Numbered from the stretch's first letter, positions 22,730-33,865 are shown. The stretch: DNA of 64,000 nucleotides from Mermis nigrescens (GCA_036768485.1 JAVLUZ010000271.1:4570309-4634308); one strand, 5' to 3'. Made by a program: numbers and translations. The notes: a model not told the origin generated them from the sequence alone.

Positions 22730-22951
22730 CTGCAAGCATACCTCATTCTATGTGTGGCAGGAGGGACCATCTCATCCAATTTTTAAGACCCTTTCCGACT
22801 TTTGGGCAAAACTAATATTTTAGGTACTTTTTCAAGCTTTTAGGTTTCACCCCCTCCCCCAATTCCGATGCTGTCCAAGTATATACGGTCTGGACCATGC
22901 ATGGGCTGGGCAACCGAATTCTGAGGGAGATCTGTATGGGGCCAAAGTGGC
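22730..22951. other. CC2D1 intron segment
   Basis: No gene. A ccatgctgtgcatg-like repeat terminus near 22865 is part of a decayed MITE. Confidence 0.4.
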
Positions 22952-23505
22952 CAGAGCCGGATCTAGGAGTTTCCTAAGGGGGAGGGTGGGGGCAGTACTC
23001 CAACTTTTCCAAAAACAGTCAAAAATATGTCCAAAAATTTGCCCTTCGCATGCGAAATAGCGTTTTTCAGTTTCGAAAATTTTCCAATTTTCGACAATTA
23101 TCCACGAAAAAATTATTAAATGTCTTTGACTTAAGCATATCCGGCGCGAAGCCCGAAAAATTCGTAAAATTTAGGCGAAGAACGTTCAGAAGCTTAATTT
23201 ACTGCCGAATTACCTGAATTCGTAGCATTAGATGCAAAACGTCGAAAATTTTCTTAAATTTATATTCGAAAATAGAATAAATCTATGCTGGAATAGCTGT
23301 TTCTGCTCTTGAAATTGTTTTGTAAGGTATTCTACGAGCAAAAATAGCTTCCAGGTCGTAAAGAAAGTAAATAAAGTAATTAAAATTTGAGAAATTATAA
23401 TCACTGACGGCCTAAGATCACCGCAAATTGCATATCCATTCTTTATCTCGCCAAATATTTTTGACCAATGGAGGGGGAGCGGCTACTAAGAAGTCAATCC
23501 TGCGA
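22952..23505. mobile_element. CAGTGGCGGATCC-family element, old copy
   Basis: Begins CAGAGCCGGATCTAGGAGTTTCC and follows the interior of the 35185-35783 copy (aaaatatgtccaaaaatttgccc, gcatatccggcgcgaagcc, tcgtaaagaaagt). The right end is degenerate, so no target duplication is claimed. Confidence 0.6.
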
Positions 23506-23634
23506 CTCTAACGAACCTGCCATAATCTTCGGGGCGTATTTTGGAGTCTGAGGTCTAAATCCCCAACTAGACCCCAATCTTATAACTAGACCTTCAATCC
23601 AATCCCCGTGTGCATGTCTGATGATGGCCCCAAC

Positions 23635-24111
23635 CATTCGTGGGCAGCACCAGGGGGGCGGGGGGGGGTGCAAGATTTTTCAAAGGTCAAAAAATGGCCT
23701 TAAAAATGGTGGTAAGGCGAAAAACACCATTTTTCTACGTCTCTCATCGAGCACTATTTATTCGCATCTAAAAATTGCGAAATTTCAAAAATTAAATTCA
23801 GGGGGTGCATACCCCCAACCACACCTGGGCGTGGGGGGTTTGGGGGTATGCACCCCCAGAAACCAAAATACCCCCCCCAGAAATCAAAATACCCCCAGAA
23901 TTCAATTTTTGAAGATTTTTTTCTCTTTTTTCGCAATTTTTTGATGCCAATGGATAGTGCTTGATGAGAAACGGTCGAAAAATGGTGTTTTTATCGCCAT
24001 ACCACCATTTTTAAGGCCATTTTTCGACCTTCAAAAAAATCTTGTACCCCCCAGAATTTTCTTGCTGCCCACGTATGCCCCCAACCCCCTCCCCACACAC
24101 GTCCAGGTGTG
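23635..24111 (+). mobile_element. CATACGTGGGC-family MITE, copy 2 (interrupted)
   Basis: The outer element starts CATTCGTGGGCAGC at 23635 and ends GTCCAGGTGTG at 24111, with exact gccccaac octamers at 23627-23634 and 24112-24119. It is split by a second, oppositely oriented member of the same family (23820-24077). Removing the insert and one target copy leaves an element of about 210 bp. Confidence 0.85.
23820..24077 (-). mobile_element. CATACGTGGGC-family MITE, copy 3 (nested)
   Basis: A 258-bp element in reverse orientation (CACACCTGGGCGTGG...GCTGCCCACGTATG), inserted into copy 2. Exact cccccaac octamers at 23812-23819 and 24078-24085 prove a separate insertion rather than a palindromic birth. 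Confidence 0.88.
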
Positions 24112-24387
24112 GCCCCAACCCATGATCTTGACGCTTAATGACCCAAGAAGTTCAAGGTTCAATCAGACATATAATAGTTCGAATTTTCGAGATAGCGCTA
24201 GTCGGCCATTTTTAGGTGAGGGAAAAATAACCCTGCATTTTAGGCCGAAAACGGCAAAAAAAAGCACGTAAAAAGTGCCAAAAAACAGAGATTTAAGCCA
24301 AAATTAGGGGTTAAAATCTAATTATACGTGGGCAGCGATCAAATTCTGATTCATACATGAGCATGGGGGTGAGGGACGGGGTATTAC

Positions 24388-24633
24388 CATACGTGGGCAG
24401 CAAGAAAATTTCTGGTGGAGGGGGTGCAAGATTTTTCAAAGGTCAAAAAATGGCCTTAAAAATGATGGTACTATGGCGTAAAAAACACCATTTTTCGATG
24501 TTCCTCATCAAGCACTATCCATAGGCATCGAAAAATTGCGGAAAAACGGAAAAATTTTCAAAAATTGAATTCTGGGGGTATTTTGGTTTCTCGGGGGAGG
24601 GTGCATACCCCCAACCCCCCACGCCCAGGTATG
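24388..24633 (+). mobile_element. CATACGTGGGC-family MITE, copy 4
   Basis: A 246-bp element from CATACGTGGGCAGC to GCCCAGGTATG, with exact ggtattac octamers on both sides (24380-24387, 24634-24641). Confidence 0.88.
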
Positions 24634-24659
24634 GGTATTACTCCTGAGCTCTGGAAGTG

Positions 24660-24990
24660 ATAGAACGATTGCTGTATAGCCTTTTTGGGTTCAGAAAAAT
24701 AGATATACAGCCTTTTTGGGCTAAGAAAACTAGCTATGTAGTCTTTTTGAGCTCAGAGATGCAACTTAGTTGTCTTTTCTGAGTTTCAAAAGGATATACA
24801 GCTATTTTCTCGGCTCCAAAAAAGGATTAATAGCTAATTATAGTCCAAAAAGGCTATATAGTAGCTATGTTTATCAATCCAAAAAGGCTATACAGCTAGT
24901 TTTCTGAGACCAAAAGGCTATTTAGCTAATTTTCTGACCTCAAAAGGACTATAGAGCCATTTTTACGGAGCACATAGCTATCTAGCAATT
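24660..24990. repeat. Foldback of ~34-bp tandem repeats
   Basis: The left half (24665-24790) has units of the form gcctttttgggctcagaaaa..tagctatatag. The right half (24790-24980) has the inverse complement form ctatatagctaattttctgag..ccaaaaagg. The array is therefore an inverted repeat built from tandem units. The same unit recurs in one orientation at 53690-53850. Confidence 0.7.
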
Positions 24991-25194
24991 TTGGTTTTCA
25001 CCCACTCCTCCTCCTGAAAGTTTGATCCTGCGCACCTAGTTCTAATTTGCCTGGGTGGTGTTTAACTGGCGAAAACTCTAAAGAAACATGCCAACACTTT
25101 AACACTGGGGGTCTATCGATTTTAGTGGTCTACTGGATTCTCGGGGGTCGAATCATGCATCTACAGCATGAAAATTCCTGTGGATCAGACCCAA

Positions 25195-25462
25195 AAATAT
25201 TAAAAAATTGCCCTTTTTGGTCTAAAGAACGATGGGTAAACTTGTCAAAAACACCATTTTTGACGTTTCAGACAACTTTCGTTCTTTCTAGAACGTAGAA
25301 ACATAACAAAAATTTCGGAAAAATTTGAAATAATCGAGTTAATCGAACAGAACAAATGTGTATATGGCGCTAAGCGCGAAAATTTGAGATTTTTGAGCCA
25401 AAAATAAGCTAAAAACGCTTTAAAATGCACACTTTTTACAAAAAAATCGACAATTCTGGGGG
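25195..25462. repeat. Decayed CATGCATG-family copy
   Basis: Diverged interior with acgtttcagaca..ctagaacgtagaa, atatggcgctaagcgcgaaa and caaaaataagctaaaaacgct blocks, as in other members in reverse orientation. The ends are not resolved. Confidence 0.45.
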
Positions 25463-25470
25463 GTCGCAGC

Positions 25471-25733
25471 CATTGGTGAACAGCACCAAAATTCTGAAGG
25501 AATGGAGGTGCATGCAAGATTTTTCAAAGGTCAAAAATTGGTCTTAAAAATAGTGGTATGGCGAAAAACACCATTTTCCAACGTCTCTCATCGAGCACTA
25601 TCCATTGGCATCAAAAAATTGCAAAAAAAAACATTTTCAAAAATTGAATTCAGGGGTATTTTGGTTCCTGAGGAAAGGGCAATTGGCCTTCTGGGGGGTG
25701 CATACTCCCGAACCCCCCCCAAGCCCATGTGTG
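25471..25733 (+). mobile_element. CATACGTGGGC-family MITE, copy 5
   Basis: A 263-bp element from CATTGGTGAACAGCACC to AGCCCATGTGTG, with exact gtcgcagc octamers at 25463-25470 and 25734-25741. Confidence 0.85.
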
Positions 25734-26104
25734 GTCGCAGCCGTTTCGCCGGGGTCAGTTGCCATTCTGAAGGGTCAAACCTCCCCCTCAAGAACACGTA
25801 TGGTCTGAACCGCCCTCCCTTACCCTGAATCATAAATGCGCAAGGTCAGGTTGGTCAGGGAGGGGTAAAATCGAGATTTTGAAGCCAGGGAAGAGTGAAA
25901 TTCAGGAATTTCCATGCAGTAAACTGCATTTTTGGCCAATTTTACGTCGAAATCGCTTTAAAATGTAATATTTTTGGCTCAAACTGCAGTGGCGTAGCTG
26001 GCCTTGCGATTCGGGAGAAGAGGGATGAAAATTTTAAAATTGGATATTTCAAGATTTACTTATGAATAGGCAAAAATAATGGTATTTTTAGCCATCCTCA
26101 GCGA

Positions 26105-26475
26105 GATCTACACATAGGAGTGTATTTTGTACAAGGTTCCTTTGTACATGTACAAAGATGGTACCCAAAAGTCTTTGCACATTTCGTACATGCAAATTTT
26201 TGTGTACTAAAATATGGTACAGTAGCGATTTTAGTGTGGTAGAACAGAGTTTTTCGACCTTTCATAGTGTATATATATTTAAGCTAATCTCTGGGTCTCT
26301 GATGTCAAAAGTTACTAAAAATGGCCTCAGAACGGCGCGGAGCGCGAAAAATTTTGACATTTTTCTATTCTAAATGCAAATTCTGCCATTTTAAAGATAT
26401 ATAGGACAGACAACTACTGATTTCGACGCGAAGAGCCGAAAATTTCCGGTAATTTCACACCTTTTTACAAAAATT
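26105..26475. repeat. CAGTGTTTTTT-family copy, reversed and truncated
   Basis: Begins ttgtacaaggttcctttgtacatgtacaaagatgg in two readable blocks, the inverse of the family's right end. It continues through tactgtacc..gattttag in reverse and fades after a gacgcgaagagccgaaa hairpin. The left terminus of the family is missing. Confidence 0.65.
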
Positions 26476-26891
26476 TCAATAAAAAAAAATCCATGCGTCC
26501 GTCTAATACTACAGCGAAGGTCTAAAACTAGTGCCCATAGAATTTCAATCACGGAACTAACGGATAATTAGCAAAGTTTATCAAATTAATTAAATCGGGT
26601 GTTGGCGATGAAAACTTTTGAGCTATCCGGCGTTCTCTCGCTTCCGATTAAGAAAATTTAAGAAAAATTTAGAAGAAATGAAAATTATTATATTCATAAT
26701 TCAAAAAATTGAAAAATTTAGTGAACCGAGCTAAATTTAAAAAAACCGAGTTAAAATTGAAAAAAGTTTTTAAAATACAAAAAAAACTTAAAACCGAGTT
26801 AAAATTTAGAGCTTTCAAAACTAACCAATTTTTTAAAAAATTTGGAAGCTCACGCCGACCAAGAATTTTCACACCGAGCAATTCATGCGAG

Positions 26892-28727
26892 CAGTGGCGA
26901 ATCCAGGATTTTCTGACAGGGGGAGGCGCGGAACCCAAAAGTTTCCTAAAAGTGCCAAGCATCGTCCAAAAATTCGTTAATTATGCTCAAAGTACTGGTT
27001 TCTTGATGTCTTTTGGATAGGCAAAAGTATTTCTCGATGCAGAAAAGTAAAAAATTATCCAAAGTTTGTTTTTAATGAAAATTTCGCAAAAATAATGCAG
27101 AATCGACACAAATCGCCAGAAAAAACACTCTAGGGGCCGTATGACAGAACGCGGAATAGTGACATTCCAGGATAAAACAGTGGGATAAGAGGTCGGAATG
27201 AAATATTTCGGTATTACAGAAAGCGGAATAAACGGTGAGACTACAGCAGCAAAGTTCGTATGACAGAACGCGGAATAGCGCCGTTCCGGGCGCTAACCTC
27301 GGGATAAAGCGGCGGAATAAAAAATAAGCGGTATGACAGAAGGCGAAATAAGTTATCTCGGGAATAAAAGCAGCCGCTTTTATTACCCCGCCATCTTATA
27401 CCTGGTCGGAAGCAGGTGCCAGTCAGCGGAATAGTAGTAAAAATCGTTTCTAACGCGGTCTTAAAGGGTGTAAATGTGTCGAAAAATTTTAATAAGATAG
27501 TTAATGCAATTCCTCTTTATCCAGAAATTCAATATTGCTGTTCTTGCTTGCACTTACGATCAAAAAGATGCAGAAATTTTTCTAGTGCGTTTGCTCCACG
27601 TGTGCAGCTCGTTAAGTTGAAGTCTTGGTTGAAGAGATTTTTAAAATTTTTCGATCATGCATTACTGAATACGCCGAGTGGGGTGATTTAAAAAATTAAT
27701 GCAGTAAGTAGTAAGTATAATCAACAAAGTTTGGCAGAAATGTTCACTATTAGTACACAAAAAAGTAGTTTTCCATGAACTATGATGAAATTTTTTGATC
27801 TCGATGGTAATGGTTTATTTTTATTTTTGTTTTCCGAAGAAGCCAGCAAGCGCCTTCATTTAACCGAATTATAAAAAATTCATTTGGTAACATTCGTATA
27901 GAAGTCTCAAAGTCAATTCCATGCATCAATGCACAAGTTACACGCGCGCGCTACACACAACATTGTATTTACGTCCTATGATTTCGAACGAATAACATGA
28001 CGTGATTACAGTATGCATGCGTTAGACGGGCGAGCTATACACAAAACCAATGGAATGCATAAGCTTAACCCTGGGATAGATTCGAGTTATCCCAGGAATA
28101 GCTATTCCTCGCGTATTTCGCGTTCTGTAATACCAAATTTTCTTGTTATTCCTGGGATAGCTTATTCGAGTCCCTTAACCCAGGAATAGCTATCGAGAAT
28201 AAGTTTTTTGTACGAGAACAGCTATTCCCGGAATAGGGACTTATCTTCAGGAATAACTTATTCCGCTTTCTGTCATACGGCCCTAGAAAACATTGTAATA
28301 GCTACAAAATCTTACTTCTGTACAAAAACTACTATCCTGACGTAAGTTTATGTTTGTTTAGAGCGCCTGAAGATTCCAGTAAATGTCATAAATGAGTACT
28401 GTCCGCAGGCACGCAGCTGGCCGTCCTATTTTGGGGGACCAACACCAATTTCGGGAGGACTAAGCCCAAAAGGCCAAAAATAGCACGAAATAACGTCTAA
28501 AAGTCCTATTTTTCCGATTTTTGCTGAATTTTGAGCCCCCTCAGAGATGCGAGCCTGACTATCCCGGCGCAAAGATTCAAAAAAATTTGAATAAATCTCG
28601 ATTAAAATAGCTAAAATCGCCAAAAAAATACGCACTCTATTCCTTCATTGCGCCCAAATATTTTTTGACGACTGGAGGAGGGGAGGGCGGCCGTCCACCC
28701 GCCCCCCTCTAAATCAGTAGCCAGTGA
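26892..28727. mobile_element. CAGTGGCGGATCC-family element interrupted by a larger MITE
   Basis: Starts CAGTGGCGAATCCAGGATTTTC. Its interior aligns with the 28873-29432 copy on both sides of the 27130-28286 insertion (shared cccaaatatttttgacgac near the right end). The right end is poorly preserved (ctctaaatcagtagccagtg). Confidence 0.55.
27130..28286. mobile_element. CTAGGGGCCGTATGACAG-family element
   Basis: A 1,157-bp element whose ends, CTAGGGGCCGTATGACAGAA and its inverse ...TTCTGTCATACGGCCCTAG, form a terminal inverted repeat of about 20 bp. Further subterminal copies of gtatgacagaa..gcggaata lie inside both ends. The flanks aaaacact (27122-27129) and aaaacatt (28287-28294) match 6/8. 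A 91-codon frame at 27416-27691 is not conserved in the second copy, so I do not call a gene. Confidence 0.75.
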
Positions 28728-28872
28728 ATTACGAGTATATGTGATAAGCGTAGCTTTTAGGCGGGTGGGAGTCGAAATTGATTAACTCGGGTAGAAATTT
28801 TTAAAAAGGAAAAGTGATTTTAGAAAATGATTAAGTCGGCGCTCTGTCAGCCAATAAAGCGCAACTGTACGG

Positions 28873-29432
28873 CAGTGGCGGATACAAGTATTTTTTGACG
28901 GGGGAGCGGAACCCCAAATTCTTCCAAAAAGTGACTGAAATTACTAAAAAAATCCGTCCATTATGCGTAAAGCAGCGGTTGTTAGGCATGGCATAATTCA
29001 AACAAACTCAACAAAACGAGCACTTGCAACTATTTAACGATTGAACAGAGTATTGTTGCCACTTTCGTTAGGTTTAATAATTTGTGATCCGAAGGCAGTT
29101 AGAAATTTTCAAGTTTTCTAAAGAAAAGCACAAAATTAGTGCAAAAATCGATACAAAGCACCGAAAAAATACTCGAGCAATCAGTGTAAGGTTAAATAAT
29201 CTTTGTTCTGTATACATATAAGCTTCTGACGTAAAAATAGAGCTTTTAGAGCGCCAGGAAAAGTCCGTAAATATCAATAACGAGTAGCAATCCGGCGCAA
29301 AGCGCCGGAAAAATTTGAAAAAATCGTCCAAAAATGGCTAAATTATCAAAAATACGCATTATTCTCTGTTGTGCCCAAAATACATTTTGACGACAGATGG
29401 GCGGTCGCCCTCGCCCCTTTAATTAGCGCTTG
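28873..29432. mobile_element. CAGTGGCGGATCC-family element
   Basis: Starts CAGTGGCGGATACAAG and ends near gcccctttaattagcgcttg. The flanks ctgtacgg and ctttgcgg match 6/8. It contains the hairpin ggcgcaaagcgcc at about 29293. Confidence 0.65.
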
Positions 29433-29725
29433 CTTTGCGGGAATCGCATGGACACGCCAGAAAATTAAATTAAAATGAAATAATTAAAATAGACTAATAT
29501 TAAAAATGTAATATTGAACTAAAAATAAGAATTTAGTTTTAAAAAATGTAATTATCCGACCCCCCTATTCGTAATTAGGCTAAAAAATAAATGGTCGGCC
29601 GTTCTCACGTGAAAAGTTTGAAAGAGCTTTCATCCTTTGTCAATAATTCTTAAAAAGCACTCAAAAATCCCTGACTTCAGGAAGGGGAAGGAGAGATGAG
29701 GGAGATTTTGCCAACTTCTTGTAAC
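29433..29725. other. CC2D1 intron segment, nothing recognised
   Basis: AT-rich, with no gene or element boundary seen. Confidence 0.4.
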
Positions 29726-29917
29726 CAGTGGCGGATCCAGGATTTTCCTAAGGGGGGGGCGGTACCCTAAGGGGGAGGCGGTACCCCTGACTTGGGCGAA
29801 AAAATTAGCCGTTTTAAGTTAAAAATCACTGAAAATCGCTCAAAAATTTTTAATTTTGCGCACTATTTTATGGGGGGGCGGCCGCCCTCCCCCACCCCCC
29901 CCCCAAATCCGCCCCTA
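29726..29917. mobile_element. CAGTGGCGGATCC-family MITE, short
   Basis: A 192-bp element from CAGTGGCGGATCCAGGATTTTCC to AAATCCGCCCCTA. The flanks cttgtaac (29718-29725) and gttgtaac (29918-29925) match 7/8. An internal gtaccctaagggggaggcg is duplicated in tandem. Confidence 0.8.
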
Positions 29918-30015
29918 GTTGTAACCTGTTATGCTCACTTACTGGCTAAAAATGAAAACAAACAGAAAGAGAAAAGGAAAATAAAAAAGAACGAGAAAAA
30001 AACGGAAAAATATAC

Positions 30016-30189
30016 TCGATTTTCGGAAACGTCTTATTTCTGTGGTGAAACCCAGGCACGGGGTCCCCGTGCCTGAAACCATTGCGCAAGGAATCCAGCT
30101 CCTTTTTACACCGTACCCAAGCGCTCAAATAAGGTAACTTTGGCAACGTCGCCAAATTTCGTAAAATAATCCCTATTGTGATCGCAGAG
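30016..30189 (-). CDS. CC2D1: CC2D1 orthologue, DM14-region exon with a frame break
   Basis: This exon follows the 34741-34963 exon in phase 0 (…LIKQIQ then LCDHNRDYFTKFGD). It begins after TTTTTCAG. It encodes LCDHNRDYFTKFGDVAKV and LFERLG, then, in a different frame, RCKKELDSLRNGFRHGDP and FHHRNKTFPKIE. Both halves match the conserved CC2D1 DM14 helical segment (F-E-K-L-x-x-x-C-K-x-x-x-D...P-x-F-x-x-x-x-x-T-F). Between FERLG and CKK the sequence is short by two bases (or has one extra), so the first frame meets a TAA within a few codons. This may be a real lesion or a sequencing error. The likely donor is ATCGA|GTATAT. Confidence 0.85.
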
Positions 30190-30611
30190 CTGAAAAATTG
30201 GTAAGCGGTGCAGAAGCCAAAATAAAATTCGAGGAATCACTTTCCACAACGGTTTGAATGCTTTCAGATAGCTTATATCGATTCCAGCGATATTGAGCAA
30301 TATTATAGACCGTTTAAAAAATTAAAAAGAACGAAACGGGATGTGAATAGAAAAATAGTAGCATTGCTTTAAAAAACCCGATTTAAACTTATTTTTAAAA
30401 TAATTTATATGAATAGTTTACGCTATTGGAACATTTCGCAACGATAGTTAACAGCGTACATCTTTTAAAAAATCGAACGGACGATACGTGATGCAAAAAG
30501 AAGAAACTCATCTTTAAATCGCTTTACACAAGCTGTTTTAAACTTTACAAATACAGCCAAAAAAGGAAAAAAGCGATACATATGTACTTCACCTAGAGAG
30601 GAAACATCGCC
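30190..30611. other. CC2D1 intron segment, nothing recognised
   Basis: AT-rich sequence between the exon acceptor at 30189 and the large element starting at 30612. No gene or repeat family recognised. Confidence 0.4.
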
Positions 30612-30627
30612 CTAGGGCCGTATGACA

Positions 30628-30802
30628 CAGTGGCGGATCCAGGATTTTCCTAAGGGGGGCGGTACCCCTATGGGGGGCGGAACCCTGACTTGGGCGGAAA
30701 AATTAGCTGTTTTAACCCAAAAATCGCTCAAAACTCCTTAATTTTGCGCACTATTTTGGGCCATTGGGGGGCCGCCCCCCGCCCCCCCTTAATCCGCCCC
30801 TG
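30628..30802. mobile_element. CAGTGGCGGATCC-family MITE inside a TIR
   Basis: A 175-bp element from CAGTGGCGGATCCAGG to TTAATCCGCCCCTG, with exact gtatgaca octamers at 30620-30627 and 30803-30810. The target lies inside the terminal inverted repeat of the 30612-33342 element. Confidence 0.88.
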
Positions 30803-31712
30803 GTATGACAGAACGTGGAATAGCGCTATGCCGGGATAACACAGTGGAATAAAAGGGCGGCAAGAACGGAAAATTAAAATCGATCTGACTGAAACTTTCA
30901 AATATGTAAAAAACATCGAAAAAGGAAATTTTCTGAAAATTTTTGAACTTTTAAAGAACCGCTTTAAGATTGATCAAAATATCCTGTTTATCAACTACTC
31001 CAGAACCGAAATTGGGAAAAATTGGTTTGGTAACCGAGTATTCAATTGGTGGAATTCAGTACCTCACGAAACTACATAGATGCTCAGACTCTTCAAACTC
31101 TTTTATTTATAAGTTTGAAAGAAACCGACCCATAACAGCTTTTTGCCGGGGGCCAATTCAAATGGCATCACTGCCCAAGTGACCTCCTGTAGAACACATA
31201 ATATTAATGCGTTTTCCTCCTATTTTTTCACCATTTTTATCGTTTTTTAACTACTTTTTGCATGACTTATGTTTCTACGAAAATATACATTACATTATTA
31301 CAATATTTTGATATTACAGGACGCGGGGTAAACTGTGTTATTTCCAGCAATAAAGTTGGTATGACCGAACGCGGAATAGCGCCGTTCCAGGCGCTAATCT
31401 TGGAATAAAACGGCGGAATTAAAATAAGCGGTATGAGAGAAGGCGGAATAAGTTATCTCGGGAACAAAAACGGCCGCCTTTATTCCGCCATTTTATACCT
31501 GGTCAGAGCAGGTATAAGACAGCGGAATAGCGGTAAAAATCGTTTCTAATGCGGTCTGGGAAGGCGTTAGCGTATTAGAAATTCTAATTCGATACGTTCA
31601 TCAATTCCTCTTTCTCCTGAAAATTATGATTTTTGCTCTCGTTTGTATTGACGATCAAAAGAGCTCTTGATAACGATATTTTTTAATTATTTTTCGATCA
31701 ATGTCGTACGAG

Positions 31713-32130
31713 CATGCATGACTTGGGGGTTTGGGGGGTTTCACCCCGCGAAACTTCTTTCTTCCCCCGCAAAATCATTTTTCAACCCCCAGAATTGGCG
31801 ATTTTCAAAAGTTTCCTAAACTTACCTGAAAATTGGTAGAAAAAGTGTCTTTTTAAGGGTTATTTTTATTTATTTTTTATTAATTATTTTTTATTTGCTC
31901 AAATCGCCAAATTTCCGGCGCTTCGCGCCATATATTCATGTTTTTAGCGATATATTCGTCAATTTATTCTACTTTTTCGAAATTTTTTTCATGATTTCAT
32001 GCTCTAGAAGGATAGAGTATCGTCAGAAACGCAAAAAACGATGCCTTTTAACGCGTACCGGCCATTTTGGGCCCAAAAAAGGCACTTTAGGTTTTCAACC
32101 TCCCCAGAATTCCCATACTGTGCATGTATG
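31713..32130. mobile_element. CATGCATG-family MITE
   Basis: A 418-bp element from CATGCATGACTTGGGGG to CCATACTGTGCATGTATG, with exact cgtacgag octamers at 31705-31712 and 32131-32138. It carries the ggcgcttcgcgcc hairpin at about 31918. Confidence 0.88.
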
Positions 32131-32492
32131 CGTACGAGTATAATTCAGTTGACAGCAAAATTCACCAATGAGTGCATTAAAAAAATAGTTTTTCACGCGC
32201 AAGTTATCATAAATGCTTTTGATTTCAATTGCTGATGTTTCATTCTTGTTTTCCGTACAAGCAAGCAAGCGCATTCGTCGAACAATTATAAAAAGTGTAT
32301 TTGGTAATATTCGGCAGTCTCAACTCAACTCAACGCATACGTTACACGAGCGCACGCGTGCACATAAATACTACGCGTAATGTTGTATTTACGTCGCATG
32401 TTTTCAAACGAATGCATGACTACAGTATGCAGCATGCGTTGGACGTCCAATCTATACATAAACCAGTGGCATGCGTAACTTAAGCCTGGGAT

Positions 32493-33124
32493 CAGAAGCG
32501 GATTTAAGGGGGCGGGGGGCGGGCGGCCGCGCCCCCCATTAGCCAAAAATATTTGGGGATAAAGAATGGATATGCAATTTGCGATGATTTTTGGCCGTCA
32601 GTGACCATAATTTCTCAAATTTTTCCGGCGCTAGGCACTGGATGATACCTATGTATCAATGACATTTATTTACTTTCTTGGCAACCTGGAAGCCATTTTC
32701 TGTTCATGTAGGTTTCAAAACAATTTTAACAGCACAAACAGCGATTTGTGCATAGTTTTTTCTTCCTTTTGCAATTAAAAATTTCGATGTCTCGCATCAA
32801 ATGCTATCAATACAGGAAATCAAACAGTAAATCATGCTTCTGAACGTCTATCCGCCTTAATTTCACAAATTTTCCGGCGCTTCGCGCCAAGTTTTTGTTA
32901 AAGTCAAAGAAATTTGATGATTTTTTCGCACAAAATTGTCGAAAATTTTAAAATTTTAAGAAAACTATTGCGTCAAAAGTGATTTTATGTTAAACTATAC
33001 AATGTAAAACACCGAAAAGAACGTTATTTCGCGCGTTAAGGGCAAATTTTTGGACCTTTTTGTGACTGTTTCTGGAAAAAAATAGGATACCGCCCCCCTC
33101 AGGAAAATCCTAGATCCGCCACTG
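32493..33124. mobile_element. CAGTGGCGGATCC-family element, reversed
   Basis: A 632-bp element, CAGAAGCGGATTTAAGGGGG at the left and CCTAGATCCGCCACTG at the right. Exact cctgggat octamers flank it at 32485-32492 and 33125-33132. The hairpin ggcgcttcgcgcc lies at about 32877. Confidence 0.87.
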
Positions 33125-33342
33125 CCTGGGATAGATCCGCTTATCTCAGGAATAGCTAGTCCTCGCGTATTTCGCGTTCTGTCATACCAAATTTTCTTAT
33201 TCCTAAGATAGCTTATTCCGTCCATTTACACAGAAATAGCTATCACGAGAATATGTTTTATTACTGAGAATATGTAGCTATTCCCGGAATAGGGCCTATC
33301 TCAGGAATAATTTATTCCGCGTTCTGTCATACTGGGCCCCTA

Positions 33343-33865
33343 TAGGTTATTTATATTGATAGTTTACACTGCAGGCATTAGAAAAAATCAAACGAATAAT
33401 GCGTGATGTTGACGAAATAACTCGATAAATGACTCGATAAAATCTGGTTTAAATTTCTAAAATACCTACCGATAGCTTACACCGCGCATAATTTAGCTCA
33501 AAAAATGGGTTGGAGGAAAGTCGTCGATTTTAAATAATTTACATATTGCGCATTGAAAGACAGGTAATGTAACATCGCTGCAATCAATCAATATTTCAGT
33601 AGGTAATTAATCGTACGTACTTCGTATACAGACGAAGCATTACCACAGAATCGACACTTTACACTGCAGAGTTTAAAAAAATCGAACTGACGATACGTGA
33701 TGTAAAGTAGAAACTCAATGAATCACACTTTACACGACTTGGTTTCTAATTTTTGTAAATAGCTATCGATAGCTCATACCGTGGCGAATTCAGCTCAAAA
33801 TCCGGACGAGAAAATCAGGTCGATGTTGCAATAGTTTTGCAAGTTGCCCATTTTACGTAAAAAGC
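33343..33865. other. CC2D1 intron segment, partial internal repeat
   Basis: A phrase of the form tttacact..gaaaaaatcgaac..acg..acgtgatgt recurs at about 33365, 33655 and (outside) 30470, suggesting an old tandem or dispersed repeat. No gene. Confidence 0.4.

Larger units (their letters stand above)
30612..33342. mobile_element. CTAGGGGCCGTATGACAG-family element with three insertions
   Basis: The second copy of the 27130-28286 family. It spans 2.7 kb because it carries MITEs at 30628-30802, 31713-32130 and 32493-33124, each with its own target duplication. Shared interior includes ggcggaataagttatctcgg, cagcggaatag.ggtaaaaatcg and, near the right, ttccgcgttctgtcatac. The termini are CTAGGGCCGTATGACA and TGTCATACTGGGCCCCTA. 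No target duplication was found for the outer element. Confidence 0.75.

Noticed and set aside
23621..23944. 107-codon plus frame rich in Pro, Gly and Asn
   Set aside because: Composed entirely of two nested MITEs; the periodic peptides come from repeated accaaaatacccccc sequence.
26709..27020. 103-codon Lys-rich plus frame and its minus-strand mirror
   Set aside because: Low-complexity AT-rich sequence, and the 3' part is a CAGTGGCG element terminus.
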